Program-made: the position numbers and the translations under genes | In this document: piece after piece, positions 18,728 to 27,716 of the stretch | How positions within the stretch are numbered: position 1 is the stretch's first letter | Layout of the letters: the number at the start of each line of letters is the position of its first letter | Notes under the pieces: generated by a model | The model's input: the letters and a program-made list of their open reading frames with translations, nothing else | Told to the model about the DNA's origin: nothing | The model's database searches: none | NCBI GenBank assembly: GCA_003154095.1 | Contig: PMCK01000562.1 | Coordinates: 19,902-52,938 of the forward strand | Source: Myxococcales bacterium | GTDB lineage: Bacteria > Myxococcota_A > Polyangia > Polyangiales > Polyangiaceae | DNA length: 33,037 nucleotides | Direction: 5' to 3'

Positions 18728-19509
18728 CAGAAATGCCCCGAGAGTCCTAAGAATGCGCCGTCATGGTTCGGAACCACGGCAATTTTGATGGCAGTCGGAT
18801 CGTCATGCAGTCTGGGGTGGCGATTGTGCGCCCAAGTGACCCAGCCGATTGGCGTCATGACGGCACCCGCAACGAATGCAGCCAAGCCACCGAGAAACAG
18901 CCCTGATCCGGAGTTGTCCTGGTTCTGGCATTCAGCCATGAGGCACGCATGCTGCATTCCCTCTCCCATAAGCACCACGGCGGCCACGACAGAGGCCGTT
19001 CCCAGGATCCCAAACACCAAGCCAGTAGATGCAGTGTCTGGGTCGGCGTCTTTGATTTCGATGCCCCCCGGTCCTTGCACTGAGAACTTGAACTCATGTT
19101 CCGCGCCAGACTGATCGTAGAAGAGCGCTTTGTAGTCGCCGCTCGGTAGGCTGAGCCAACAACCGCCAACACAGCGCGCGATCGCTTCGTCGTGACTCGA
19201 GCGGACTTCGATGCGACGCTCCGCCGTGCGCGAGCGAACCCTGAACGCGTAGAGCTTCAGCGGCTCCACGTAGACAGGACTAGCCGAAGCGGCACCGACC
19301 GGAACACCGGGCGCGACAGCGACTTTGGATTCACTTTCACCCGCGGGCGCGCCTTCGCGGGTCGGCTCATCTTCACGAGCGGCACTGTTGCCGTTTTGCG
19401 ACACACTGGGCGGCTGAGTCGCAGCCTCTTGTGCCGGCGCGGAAACAGCGAAGAACTGCAGGGCGGAACCCAGGCACAATACCGGGAGCTTTCTCGTCAG
19501 GGGAGCCAT
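18727..19509 (-). CDS. Secreted/membrane hypothetical protein with two C-terminal TM segments
   Basis: MAPLTRKLPVLCLGSALQFFAVSAPAQ signal; STGLVFGILGTASVVAAVVLMGEG and GLFLGGLAAFVAGAVMTPIGWVTW. Abuts the gene at 17831-18727. Confidence 0.65.
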   Translation of the reverse strand: MAPLTRKLPVLCLGSALQFFAVSAPAQEAATQPPSVSQNGNSAAREDEPTREGAPAGESESKVAVAPGVPVGAASASPVYVEPLKLYAFRVRSRTAERRIEVRSSHDEAIARCVGGCWLSLPSGDYKALFYDQSGAEHEFKFSVQGPGGIEIKDADPDTASTGLVFGILGTASVVAAVVLMGEGMQHACLMAECQNQDNSGSGLFLGGLAAFVAGAVMTPIGWVTWAHNRHPRLHDDPTAIKIAVVPNHDGAFLGLSGHF

Positions 19510-19811
19510 GGGGGTCGCCTGAGCAATGAGCGTGCCGCCGAGCACGAGGCTGTCCGCGCATCAGGGTCGGCCCTGTGGCATGTACTTTGCTCAACATCCG
19601 GGATTGAGGTTGCACTTAGCTACGCCGACATGGCCCACAACGGGCCGCATCTCAAACCCCAGCATGACGACGACGACTCAACAGGCGGTACGTAACGACC
19701 TGAACAACTTCGGTTCCTGCACCGCACCGACCTCCTGTGCGATTAACGGCATCACTTATTCGAACGGTACACTGCGCACAGCGACGCTTGAGCCCTGCAT
19801 AAGGCCCGTAG

Positions 19812-21110
19812 CTACTTAGACCGTTGGCCTGCATGAAGCCACCGGTGAGCTTGCCACGCCAGGATCATCGTTGCCAGTGTCAATAGTGCCGATGCCGGTG
19901 CGGCAAGGCTGGTGGCAACGATAATCCAAACTACCAAGAATGCGGCGAGCAAGGCAGCTACTCGCGTTGAGACCGACGGGACGTGCTGGTCGCTCAGCGC
20001 GCGCAGCCGAAATATCCCGAGCAAGGCAATCAACGTGGAAAGACTGAGCATGATCCCCACGTAGGTCAGTAGTGCCTCGAAACTCGACGTTAGAACGAGA
20101 ACGGATGCAAGGCCCGACAGCACCAAAGTGGAGCGGATCGGTGGGGCAGCCGCACTTTTCGGAGTGAAGATGCGGAGTCGAGCGGAGTCGAGGCTCATCG
20201 CCGAAAGCACGCGAGCGCCCGAAAATGTGAGCGCGCTGACACAGCTTGCAAGTCCCACACAGACCAAGAAGGTCAATGCCAAAGCCGCCTTTTGTCCGAA
20301 TAGATGTCGAGCGGCAACCGCTCCGATGTCGAGTGCGCCGGACAATTCACCAAGCGGCGCGGATGCCAGGTAGACAACGTTGACCAAAACGTAAAGAAGC
20401 GTGACCAGGGCCGTTGCTCCGACCAATGCACGCGGCAAAGTGCGTTCGGGATTCCTGATTTCACCTGCCACGTAGACCGCGGCATTCCATCCGCTGTATG
20501 CGAAAGTGACATATACGAGCGCGTGGGCGAATTGGAGCGAGTACCAGCGTGTTCCGAGATGTGGCGGCGCAAAAGTGCGTCCAATGTGTCCAACGACCAG
20601 TCCACAAATTACAAGTACTGTCATCAGGGCGATTTGAAGCGCTGTCGCGCCAACCTGAAGTTTGCCGCTGAAGGAAGCGCCGCGTAGATGAACAGCGGTC
20701 ATCACACCGATCAGCCCAACCGCTAGCAACTCGCGCGGCACCTGCGGAAAATAGCGACCGGAGTAGGTGGCGAATGCAACCGCGGACGCCGCCAATGGAG
20801 CCGAGAACCCTGCCACAATCGACACCCAACCAGCGACGAATCCGACTGTGGGGTGATACAGACGACCGAGCAGCTGGTACTCGCCTCCGTTGAACGGCAA
20901 CGCAGTCGCCAACCGGCCATAGGCGAGGGCACCGCAGCACGCCACGAGGCCACCTAACACCCACGCCAGAAGCACCAGCCTCGCCGAACCCAAGTCGCGG
21001 ATCAAAAGGCCCGTAGTCGTGTAGATACCCGTACCAATCATGCTCGACACGACCAAAGCAGCGCCGCTCGCCAAACCGAGACGTCGGACTACAGGAGCGT
21101 CACTTCGCAC
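19812..21110 (-). CDS. APC-family amino acid permease
   Basis: LGLASGAALVVSSMIGTGIYTTTGLL, about 12 TM segments, AYSGWNAAVYVAGEIRNPERTLPRALVG. Confidence 0.9.
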   Translation of the reverse strand: MRSDAPVVRRLGLASGAALVVSSMIGTGIYTTTGLLIRDLGSARLVLLAWVLGGLVACCGALAYGRLATALPFNGGEYQLLGRLYHPTVGFVAGWVSIVAGFSAPLAASAVAFATYSGRYFPQVPRELLAVGLIGVMTAVHLRGASFSGKLQVGATALQIALMTVLVICGLVVGHIGRTFAPPHLGTRWYSLQFAHALVYVTFAYSGWNAAVYVAGEIRNPERTLPRALVGATALVTLLYVLVNVVYLASAPLGELSGALDIGAVAARHLFGQKAALALTFLVCVGLASCVSALTFSGARVLSAMSLDSARLRIFTPKSAAAPPIRSTLVLSGLASVLVLTSSFEALLTYVGIMLSLSTLIALLGIFRLRALSDQHVPSVSTRVAALLAAFLVVWIIVATSLAAPASALLTLATMILAWQAHRWLHAGQRSK

Positions 21111-22230
21111 CGGTCACCGCGTAGGGTAGTAGCTCTTTGGGCAATCGTTGCGGGTAAAGCGGGCATTGTGGCGCGTCTCCTGCATGTGTGTTCCAGAGCA
21201 GTATAGTCTGCCCGCGGAGCGCCGGCCCGTCCGTGACGAGTGCCGCCAATGTTTTGGCCGTATACGTGAGGTCCAATTGCAGGTTCTCCCGCTGCTGGGC
21301 AAGAAGCATCGACTTTTTTCCTTCACTGGTTGGGATTGCGTAACCTGCTCCAAGATGGCGACCATCGATGGTGAAGGTAGTTTCGTCGAACGGCAATTCG
21401 GGAAACGTCGAGTCGCGTGCGCGCAACCATTGCTGCGTAGCATCGTAAAGCTGCCGGAACTTGCGCGACGAGGAAGTGCCGGGGTTGGAGGTGCGCACTG
21501 CAACTAAGCGAGACTTGAGCCGTGTCAATCTAAGCCCCAGAAGCAGCCCCACGGCGCAACCCATCGTGCCGAGCGGCACGTAGATTCGAGCAGGCTCGGG
21601 CAGTATGCCTTGTTCGACTTGATGCTCGAGTTCGAGAGCAGCATCGATATACCCGACGTTGCCCACCGGTGAGGATCCGCCAAGTGGTATCGAATGAGTC
21701 ACGCCCGGATAACGCGCCAGCGCCTGTTGCCACATTTGCGTCAAATCGCGCGCAGTCGGAACATAGTGGATAACCTGAGCATAGTGGGCGCTCGCGGTGA
21801 GCACACGCCGAGCTTCCTCACTCGGGGGTTCGGGCATCAGCAGCAGCTCGACGAAAAAACCGTGCTGGCTGCCGTAAATCGCGGTGGCGAGCGCATGGTG
21901 GGAACCGACACTGCCACCGGTGACAAGACGGCTGCACCCCATTGCCCGCGCTTCACCGAGAAGGTACTCGAGCTTACAGACCTTGCTGCCCGCGTACGTG
22001 TCACACGCAAGGTCATCGCGTTTGACGTAGAGTTGTCCAAGTTCCAGTTGCTCGGCGAGCCGCCTGGCGTGCGTGATTGGAATCGGCCTTTTTATCAAAG
22101 ACAAGCGCGGTAAGACCGTTGCGAGCTTCGGGAAGCGCGCGAGCAGTGACCCGTCGGTCCCCCGTGCGCTTGGAAGAAGCGGCTCTGCTGCGAGCAGCAG
22201 GCTCGAACCTAGGAACTGTCGGCGATCCAC
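21100..22230 (-). CDS. PLP-dependent D-cysteine desulfhydrase/ACC deaminase-like protein with Tat-like N-terminus
   Basis: MDRRQFLGSSLLLAAEPLL (twin-Arg), then PITHARRLAEQLELGQLYVKRDDLACDTYAGSKVCKLEYLLGEA...VTGGSVGSHHALATA (family motifs). The 3' end overlaps the permease start. Confidence 0.85.
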   Translation of the reverse strand: MDRRQFLGSSLLLAAEPLLPSARGTDGSLLARFPKLATVLPRLSLIKRPIPITHARRLAEQLELGQLYVKRDDLACDTYAGSKVCKLEYLLGEARAMGCSRLVTGGSVGSHHALATAIYGSQHGFFVELLLMPEPPSEEARRVLTASAHYAQVIHYVPTARDLTQMWQQALARYPGVTHSIPLGGSSPVGNVGYIDAALELEHQVEQGILPEPARIYVPLGTMGCAVGLLLGLRLTRLKSRLVAVRTSNPGTSSSRKFRQLYDATQQWLRARDSTFPELPFDETTFTIDGRHLGAGYAIPTSEGKKSMLLAQQRENLQLDLTYTAKTLAALVTDGPALRGQTILLWNTHAGDAPQCPLYPQRLPKELLPYAVTGAK

Positions 22231-22371
22231 GAAATTATCCTACCTAAGGCGCAATTGGGTTCCGATAGCCTTGGACGGCTGACCCGGCGATTCGATTCAC
22301 CCTATTGCGAGAACATGCATTGTACAAACATCAAAAGACTCTCGAGCCTGAATCGCGCTAGTATAACGCAC

Positions 22372-23565
22372 ATGCTTTGCTCGAGAAACGGTTGGTTTCT
22401 GGCGGGCTGCCTTGCCGTTGCAGCGCAGACGGCAGGCTGCCGCAAGCCGGCACCGAAACAAAACCCGGTGCCTGCCGCCACCCCAACCGCAAGCTCACCG
22501 ACAACGATATCGTCCGAGCTTGCTCTGGCGTCCGCGCAGGGCCAGCTCACGGCATTGAGGCGACTTTTTGCGCTGTCCACTGAAGGAGAGGCCTTCATCA
22601 GTGACAATGTCGTCAGCAACGAGACCAGCCTCCTGCAACCCGCCCAGGCATTGGCCGCGCTGCGCGGAGGCGTCTATATCGGAGTTGGACCAGAGCAGAA
22701 CTACACGTACATAGCGCTGAGCCGGCCCGAGTTGGCGGTTATCGTCGATCTACGGCGCGACAACGCGCTGTTGCATTTGCTGTACAAGGCACTGTTCGAT
22801 GTTGCGGCCTCGCGGCTCGAGTTCCTTTGTCTATTGTTGGGTCGCCCCTACAATCCAGCATTCGAGCCCGAAACCGACTCCCATGCCAAAGCCCTGATCG
22901 CTGCGGCCCAAGGCATTGCCCCAAGTCGCGATTGGTTCGATCGACAACATGCCCGATTGATTGACCGAGTTAACAGCTATGGCTTAGGACTATCCGAGTC
23001 CGATATTGCGCGGGTTGGAAGGATACACGAGCTGTTCTTCGAGCGCCAACTCGAATTGCGGTTCGAATTGCACAAAGCCAATGGTCGAAAGTATCCTTCG
23101 TTGCAACGCCTGTTGACGCTGCGATCTCGCACCGGCGTCGGAACCTTCTTGGACGATCGCGAATCCTTCCAATTCGTCCAACAACTTCATCGACAGCACC
23201 GCATCGTGCCGCTCGTCGGCGATGTTTCCGCACCGCAGCCTCTGGGCGCGGTAGCTGACGAGCTGCGCCGACGAAAACTTGAACTTAGCGCGCTTTATAT
23301 CTCGAACGTCGAACAGTACCTGATTGGGCAACCAAGCTTTCGCGGCTGGCTCGATAACCTGCACCAATTGCCCCACGACCATGGGAGCATCTTGCTGCGC
23401 TGCTATCTCGATCAAGGACGCCCCCACCCCCTCCAACAACCCGGGCAACGCTCGGTCAGCATTGCCCAGCGCCTGACCCCATTCCTTGACTCCGCGACGA
23501 AGCGACTCAACCGGAGCTACTTCGATATCGTTACTGATGATACGCTCCTCGCGGAGCCCCCTTAG
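22372..23565 (+). CDS. Lipoprotein with YIGVGPEQNYTYIAL...VDLRRDNALLHLLYKALF domain (possible LIC_10091-like family)
   Basis: ATG 22372: signal with lipobox QTAGC; long uninterrupted ORF. The family name is from memory of the motif. Confidence 0.7.
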   Translation: MLCSRNGWFLAGCLAVAAQTAGCRKPAPKQNPVPAATPTASSPTTISSELALASAQGQLTALRRLFALSTEGEAFISDNVVSNETSLLQPAQALAALRGGVYIGVGPEQNYTYIALSRPELAVIVDLRRDNALLHLLYKALFDVAASRLEFLCLLLGRPYNPAFEPETDSHAKALIAAAQGIAPSRDWFDRQHARLIDRVNSYGLGLSESDIARVGRIHELFFERQLELRFELHKANGRKYPSLQRLLTLRSRTGVGTFLDDRESFQFVQQLHRQHRIVPLVGDVSAPQPLGAVADELRRRKLELSALYISNVEQYLIGQPSFRGWLDNLHQLPHDHGSILLRCYLDQGRPHPLQQPGQRSVSIAQRLTPFLDSATKRLNRSYFDIVTDDTLLAEPP

Positions 23566-23953
23566 GCAATCCGATGCCAACGATTCGACTTCAGCTTGCG
23601 CTTGGCGACAGTTTCAATTGTCGCTCTGCTTCGGCCAGTGCCTGCTTTATGGCATGACGGCACGCATAGCCACGTGACGTCATTTCGTCGCCCTGCGGGC
23701 ACGCCGGCGCCGCCAACAACAAGCAAGCCGCACGTATGCTTGCGCTGGTTTATTCGTTTTTGAGGACAAACCTTTTTCCCTCATAACCATCTTCACACAG
23801 GCGCGGGGAACGCCGCGGCTTGCGCATGACGAATATATCAATGAGCACCGGGGTCACCGGGTCGAGAGGCAATATGTATTGAATTGGCGTAAGCGCCCCT
23901 ATGGGTCAGAGCGCGCTCGTGAACGTACTGTGCATGTAGCCTAACGAGGATCA

Positions 23954-24080
23954 GTGAGGGTCAAGCTTGACGAGAATTTAGGGACTCGCGAGGCCGAGCA
24001 TTTAACTGTTGCTGGGTTGGACGTCGCGACCGTAGTTGGAGAGGACTCATGTTCGGTGGCAGACGCAACCCGTCGGAAAG
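23954..24080 (+). pseudogene. N-terminal remnant of DUF5615/PIN-like toxin
   Basis: VRVKLDENLGTREAEHLTVAGLDVATVVGEDSCSVAD matches the N-terminal KLDEN(L/P) pattern; similarity is lost afterwards. Confidence 0.55.
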
Positions 24081-24341
24081 CTCGTACGTCGAACGCCCAG
24101 GCTTTCTTTCTAGTTACTGTCCTTGTTGTTTACGACGATTCGAAACCGGCAACCGCCCATCGCGAATTATCCACTGATTCAAATCATTCACTGGGTACAT
24201 CGGAGCCCCGCCGGGGACGAAGGCCTGCCTTGCCACCCATTGCCTTACACCGTATTTGGTGCGATCATTCTAGCCTTGAGTTTTTGGGGTAGGTCTTCGC
24301 GGCTCAAGCCCCATCCGCTATGCCGACGTGAGTTGAATACG

Positions 24342-24692
24342 ATGCCTAGACTCCTTCTTGCGGACTTTGCCTGGCCTGGGCTCCTATTTACGTTTGGATA
24401 TTGGTCTTGGTGGGTCGTCCCAGTGGGTCTCCTTATTGAACTGTTTGTTGTGGTCCGAGTTCTTCAACTACCCATTCGTCGAGCGTTTTTTGCGAACCTA
24501 TCTATGAATGCTGCTTCGGCCAGTCTAGGCATGATAGTCATTGCTACCGCGGACTTTGGTTGGCAATTCTCCATTGGTGAGTGGCTTTTCGCCTATTCCA
24601 CACGCGCGCAACCATCCACAGTGTCGTTCCCCCACTCAATAGCGTTACGAGCAACCACACCACCAAAATTAACCGTGCACCCATTTTGCTGA
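24342..24692 (+). CDS. Small membrane protein (cassette-type hypothetical), 3' end possibly altered
   Basis: MPRLLLADFAWPGLLFTFGYWSWWVVPVGLLIELFVVVRVLQLPIRRAFFANLSMNAASASLGMIVIAT; located directly upstream of an attC-like repeat. Confidence 0.5.
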   Translation: MPRLLLADFAWPGLLFTFGYWSWWVVPVGLLIELFVVVRVLQLPIRRAFFANLSMNAASASLGMIVIATADFGWQFSIGEWLFAYSTRAQPSTVSFPHSIALRATTPPKLTVHPFC

Positions 24693-24784
24693 TGCTCTGA
24701 TGGTACCACAAGGAATTTTTGCAAAACGTGTAGAGTCTGCTGCGGCACGGTCGAGCGGCGTTCCGACAGTGTAAGCGTGCGGCA

Positions 24785-25001
24785 TAACTCACGTTTGCAG
24801 CGCTCGGCCAAGTTTTGGCTGGGTTCATGCTGGCGCCAGCCGTGGCTATACATCCATTTTGCGGCTGGCGCCCGTTGTGGCAATTTGACGCCTCCTTCTG
24901 GATAGGTCTCCAAAATTATTGGGACTGAATGAATCAGTGAATCTTGGATTTAGCTTTTCAGTCGGGCATTCTGAAGGCGTGAGTCGATGCCTCCGTTGGG
25001 C
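24785..25001 (+). repeat. Outlying attC-like structured repeat with about 100-bp internal difference
   Basis: TAACTCACGTTTGCAGCGCTCGGCCAAGTTTTGGCTGGG; stem GGCGCCAGCCG (24832-24842) / CGGCTGGCGCC (24862-24872) around TGGCTATACATCCATTTTG; CGTTGTGGCAAT; ends CCGTTGGGCAGAC, identical to the 4711-4722 end. Confidence 0.6.
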
Positions 25002-25065
25002 AGACTTGACTACTATAGAGGGTGGCGCTGCAACGTGGCACCGCGACGAGCCCCACCGCGAACAA

Positions 25066-25392
25066 CTACCTCTTCCCCTCAACCAACCGTACCAAGGTTC
25101 CAGTTATACGATTGATCAAAGCCAAAAACTCCGAGTCCAGAGTGCGCACATATCCAAACGCGCGAGCCACCTCCAAACATGAGTAACTCTCCCGCATGGA
25201 ACCGAGCGCGGTATGATAACGAACAGTCCGCAATTCGCCGCGCGAATACATCCCCTCCCCAAGATTCAAGGCTACGCTGCTAGACGCGCGCCGCAGCTGA
25301 CGCCCCAAGTCCCGATCCCGCCGCTCAATCTGGGCGAGTAACGGACGCAACGCGGCGATGAATTCAAGAACAACTGGGTAAATCTTGAGCAT
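25066..25392 (-). CDS. Four-helix-bundle protein (23S rRNA IVS/Avd-like family)
   Basis: ATG at 25392: MLKIYPVVLEFIAALRPLLAQIERRDRDLGRQLRRASSSVALNLGEGMYSRGELRTVRYHTALGSMRESYSCLEVARAFGYV, characteristic family pattern. Confidence 0.88.
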   Translation of the reverse strand: MLKIYPVVLEFIAALRPLLAQIERRDRDLGRQLRRASSSVALNLGEGMYSRGELRTVRYHTALGSMRESYSCLEVARAFGYVRTLDSEFLALINRITGTLVRLVEGKR

Positions 25393-25437
25393 TGGGTACC
25401 TCCTCAAAAAACACCCCACCCACAGCCGGCGCGCGCA

Positions 25438-25507
25438 GGGCGTGTCAAGGAGGCGAAGCCCCGCGAAGCGGCAAGCTGGCAAAGCCAGCGCAGTCCTTGA
25501 TACGCCC
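25438..25507 (-). ncRNA. Candidate structured RNA, four-way junction, in the 5' leader of the four-helix-bundle gene
   Basis: Closing stem 25438-25451 GGGCGTGTCAAGGA / 25494-25507 TCCTTGATACGCCC (13 of 14 Watson-Crick plus one wobble). It encloses hairpins GGC-GAA-GCC (25452-25460), CCGC-GAA-GCGG (25461-25471) and GCTGGC-AAA-GCCAGC (25475-25489). Confidence 0.55.
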
Positions 25508-25553
25508 GAGCACGACGGTAAAATCAAAAAGCCAAGGAGAGGCAACTCTAACT

Positions 25554-25728
25554 GGGGTCAGTGTGGAGTGTGCAGCGCGCAGGGTCAAAGCGGTGTGGTT
25601 TGGGGTTTGGGTGGTGTGGATCAAGGCAACGCGCAACCACCCATCCCACAACCCAAATCCCACGCCGCTCCCACAACACAAAACCCACCCCACAAACCAC
25701 TTGCCACTGCACCCTGCACTCTGACCAC
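25554..25728. repeat. Long imperfect inverted repeat (GT-rich left arm, AC-rich right arm)
   Basis: Left GGGGTCAGTGTGGAGTGTGCAG...TGTGGTTTGGGG versus the reverse complement of the right arm GTGGTCAGAGTGCAGGGTGCAG...TGGTTTGTGGGG. A nested inner pairing joins TGGGGTTTGGGTGGTGTGGAT and ATCCCACAACCCAAATCCCA. Confidence 0.7.
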
Positions 25729-25859
25729 AATTACTAGCTGGGGCGCACAGCCACCAAAACGGGTGCCGCGAAACATTTTTAGTCGCCGAAGATCAGGATT
25801 GAGATGCGATTTCGCAAGAACATCGAGGGACTGGTGTCAAAATTGGGCTGGAGTCGAGA

Positions 25860-26333
25860 ATGTTGTCGCAACCATCAGTGCACGTCGGCGCAGTCAAGGA
25901 GATCGCATGTGTGGTGCTTTGCATGTCTCATGCAACAATCGCGTGCAGCGGAGACATGTCGAGTGCCAGTGATTCGTCCGGTGGAACGCAGTCGGTGACT
26001 GGAGGCGCCTCCAACGGCGGAGCCAAGGCAACTGGCGGTCGCATATCTGCAGGAGGAACGTCGGCGAGCAGTAGCACAATGGCGGTTGGCGGAGCGGCGG
26101 CGGGCGCGACTTCGACTGGCAGCTGCGGCAACGTCAATTGCGCACACGGGACCCAATATTGCCATGCCGTAATCGGAGGTTATGTCGGCAATCCCGGAAC
26201 CTACACGTGCATACCGCTGCCAGCTGGTTGCGGTTCGAACCCGAATTGCGCGTGTCTCTCGGGTGACAGTTGCGGCTACAATTGCATGCAGTCCGCCAAC
26301 GGCGATTTGTTCACGACATGCTTGGTTCCGTGA
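25860..26333 (+). CDS. Small secreted/lipoprotein with GG(S/T)-rich linker and Cys-rich C-terminus
   Basis: SSGGTQSVTGGASNGGAKATGGRISAGGTSAS..., then CGNVNCAHGTQYCHAV...CGSNPNCACLSGDSCGYNCMQ. Confidence 0.7.
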   Translation: MLSQPSVHVGAVKEIACVVLCMSHATIACSGDMSSASDSSGGTQSVTGGASNGGAKATGGRISAGGTSASSSTMAVGGAAAGATSTGSCGNVNCAHGTQYCHAVIGGYVGNPGTYTCIPLPAGCGSNPNCACLSGDSCGYNCMQSANGDLFTTCLVP

Positions 26334-26342
26334 CTTGTCGAC

Positions 26343-27263
26343 ATGCGCGAGCTCGTTCGAACCTTTCGGTCTGGGATCCTTACTTACCGAATCACTCCCC
26401 CCAAGCAATCGTATTCGAGTGAAAGACTCGCCGATGTCGCCACCGCTCAAACTGAACGGATCCGTCAACTTCCAGTCGATGCCCTTGTCGTTTATGACAT
26501 TCAGGATGAGTCCATGCGGACTGAAGCACCGCGCCCTTTTCCGTACCTCGCCTGCGTTAACTCTACGAGATACGCCTTGGATGCTCTCGCGCAATTAGAT
26601 ATCCCCAAGGTCGTATACCGTTGTGTGGCGCCTCTTTCGAAGCAAGAACTATCCGCAAGCTTCGGGCGGCTCAATGCGTCTTCGTGTCTCTCCGTATTAG
26701 TGGGGGCTGCCTCGCGCCGCCAAGCCGCTTCGATGAAACTGACTGAAGCATGCGCACTCGCAAAAAGCGAGTACCCCGGCCTGCCTATCGGAGGGGTAAT
26801 CATCGCCGAGCGTCACGAGCAGTCTCACGCCGAAGATCAACGGGCTATGACAAAGATCGATGCGGGTTGCACCTTTTTCATTAGCCAAGCCGTGTATTCG
26901 GTTGACGCTACCAAGAATCTGCTAAGTGACCTTTTTTACCTTTGCGAGGCACAGCAGCGCCGCATGCCACCCGTTCTGATCACGCTCAGCCCATGCGGCT
27001 CCCTGCGGACACTCGACTTCATGCGATGGTTGGGTGTTTCGGTTCCTCGTTGGCTTGAGAACGACTTGCGTCGTTCGAAAGACATTCTGCAGGCCTCACT
27101 GAATATTTGCACGGAAGTGTCAGCGGACTTATGCGATTTCGCGGCATCTCGTGGTATCCCTCTGGGGTGTAATGTCGAAAGTGTATCGTTGTCAAAAGTG
27201 GAAATCGAAGCCTCGGTGGAACTCGTCCATAGGGTTGCTCGTCAACTTGGCCGAAGCATATAG
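26343..27263 (+). CDS. Methylenetetrahydrofolate reductase-like protein
   Basis: TYRITPPKQSYSSERLADVATAQTERIRQLPVDALVVYDIQDE...KIDAGCTFFISQAVYSVDATKNLL...GIPLGCNVESVSLSKVEIEASVELV. Confidence 0.75.
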   Translation: MRELVRTFRSGILTYRITPPKQSYSSERLADVATAQTERIRQLPVDALVVYDIQDESMRTEAPRPFPYLACVNSTRYALDALAQLDIPKVVYRCVAPLSKQELSASFGRLNASSCLSVLVGAASRRQAASMKLTEACALAKSEYPGLPIGGVIIAERHEQSHAEDQRAMTKIDAGCTFFISQAVYSVDATKNLLSDLFYLCEAQQRRMPPVLITLSPCGSLRTLDFMRWLGVSVPRWLENDLRRSKDILQASLNICTEVSADLCDFAASRGIPLGCNVESVSLSKVEIEASVELVHRVARQLGRSI

Positions 27264-27472
27264 TGGCCGTTCTCTCCCATTTGCGGGGCCACTCTCCGCG
27301 CTGACCCCGACGATGATGTTCAATCGCCTGAGCGCGCCGGGAAAAACAAAAGACACGAATCGTATGACGCGTTTCAACCGGTAATTCGCGCCACCTGGCC
27401 GACAATGACGAAAAGGTAGATCGCTTCCGTGACCCCCGGCATTACTCTCGCGTCACTACTCCAAAAAGGTGT

Positions 27473-27694
27473 CTCGAATCACTCGCCGTTTGGGTCAAGA
27501 GCAGCGCGGCGGGCGCGCAACTGTCCGCCAAGGGGTTCGGCGGCACCGACAAGACATCCGCAATCGCCAGTTCCACGGCTTGGACCAATTTGTCCATCAC
27601 GGGCATTGCAGTCAGCAATGGCCAATGCGACGTCAGCGTGACGAGCTCAGGGCAGACCGTGACGGTGGATGACTTTACGTTGATCAAGAACTGA
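27473..27694 (+). pseudogene. C-terminal fragment of a carbohydrate-binding-type domain
   Basis: Translated by hand: LESLAVWVKSSAAGAQLSAKGFGGTDKTSAIASSTAWTNLSITGIAVSNGQCDVSVTSSGQTVTVDDFTLIKN*; no start or upstream portion. Confidence 0.6.
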
Positions 27695-27716
27695 ATGTCG
27701 TCGCAACGTGATCTTA

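Noticed and set aside
23939-23945. GCCTAAC, a perfect attC R'' consensus heptamer upstream of the DUF5615-like remnant
   Set aside because: No matching hairpin or R' at attC distance; a heptamer of this degeneracy is expected by chance.
24544-24828. Minus-strand ORF with a TM-like segment (LILVVWLLVTLLSGGTTLWMV)
   Set aside because: Overlaps the plus-strand membrane-protein ORF and enters the attC-like repeat; it could not be supported as an independent gene.
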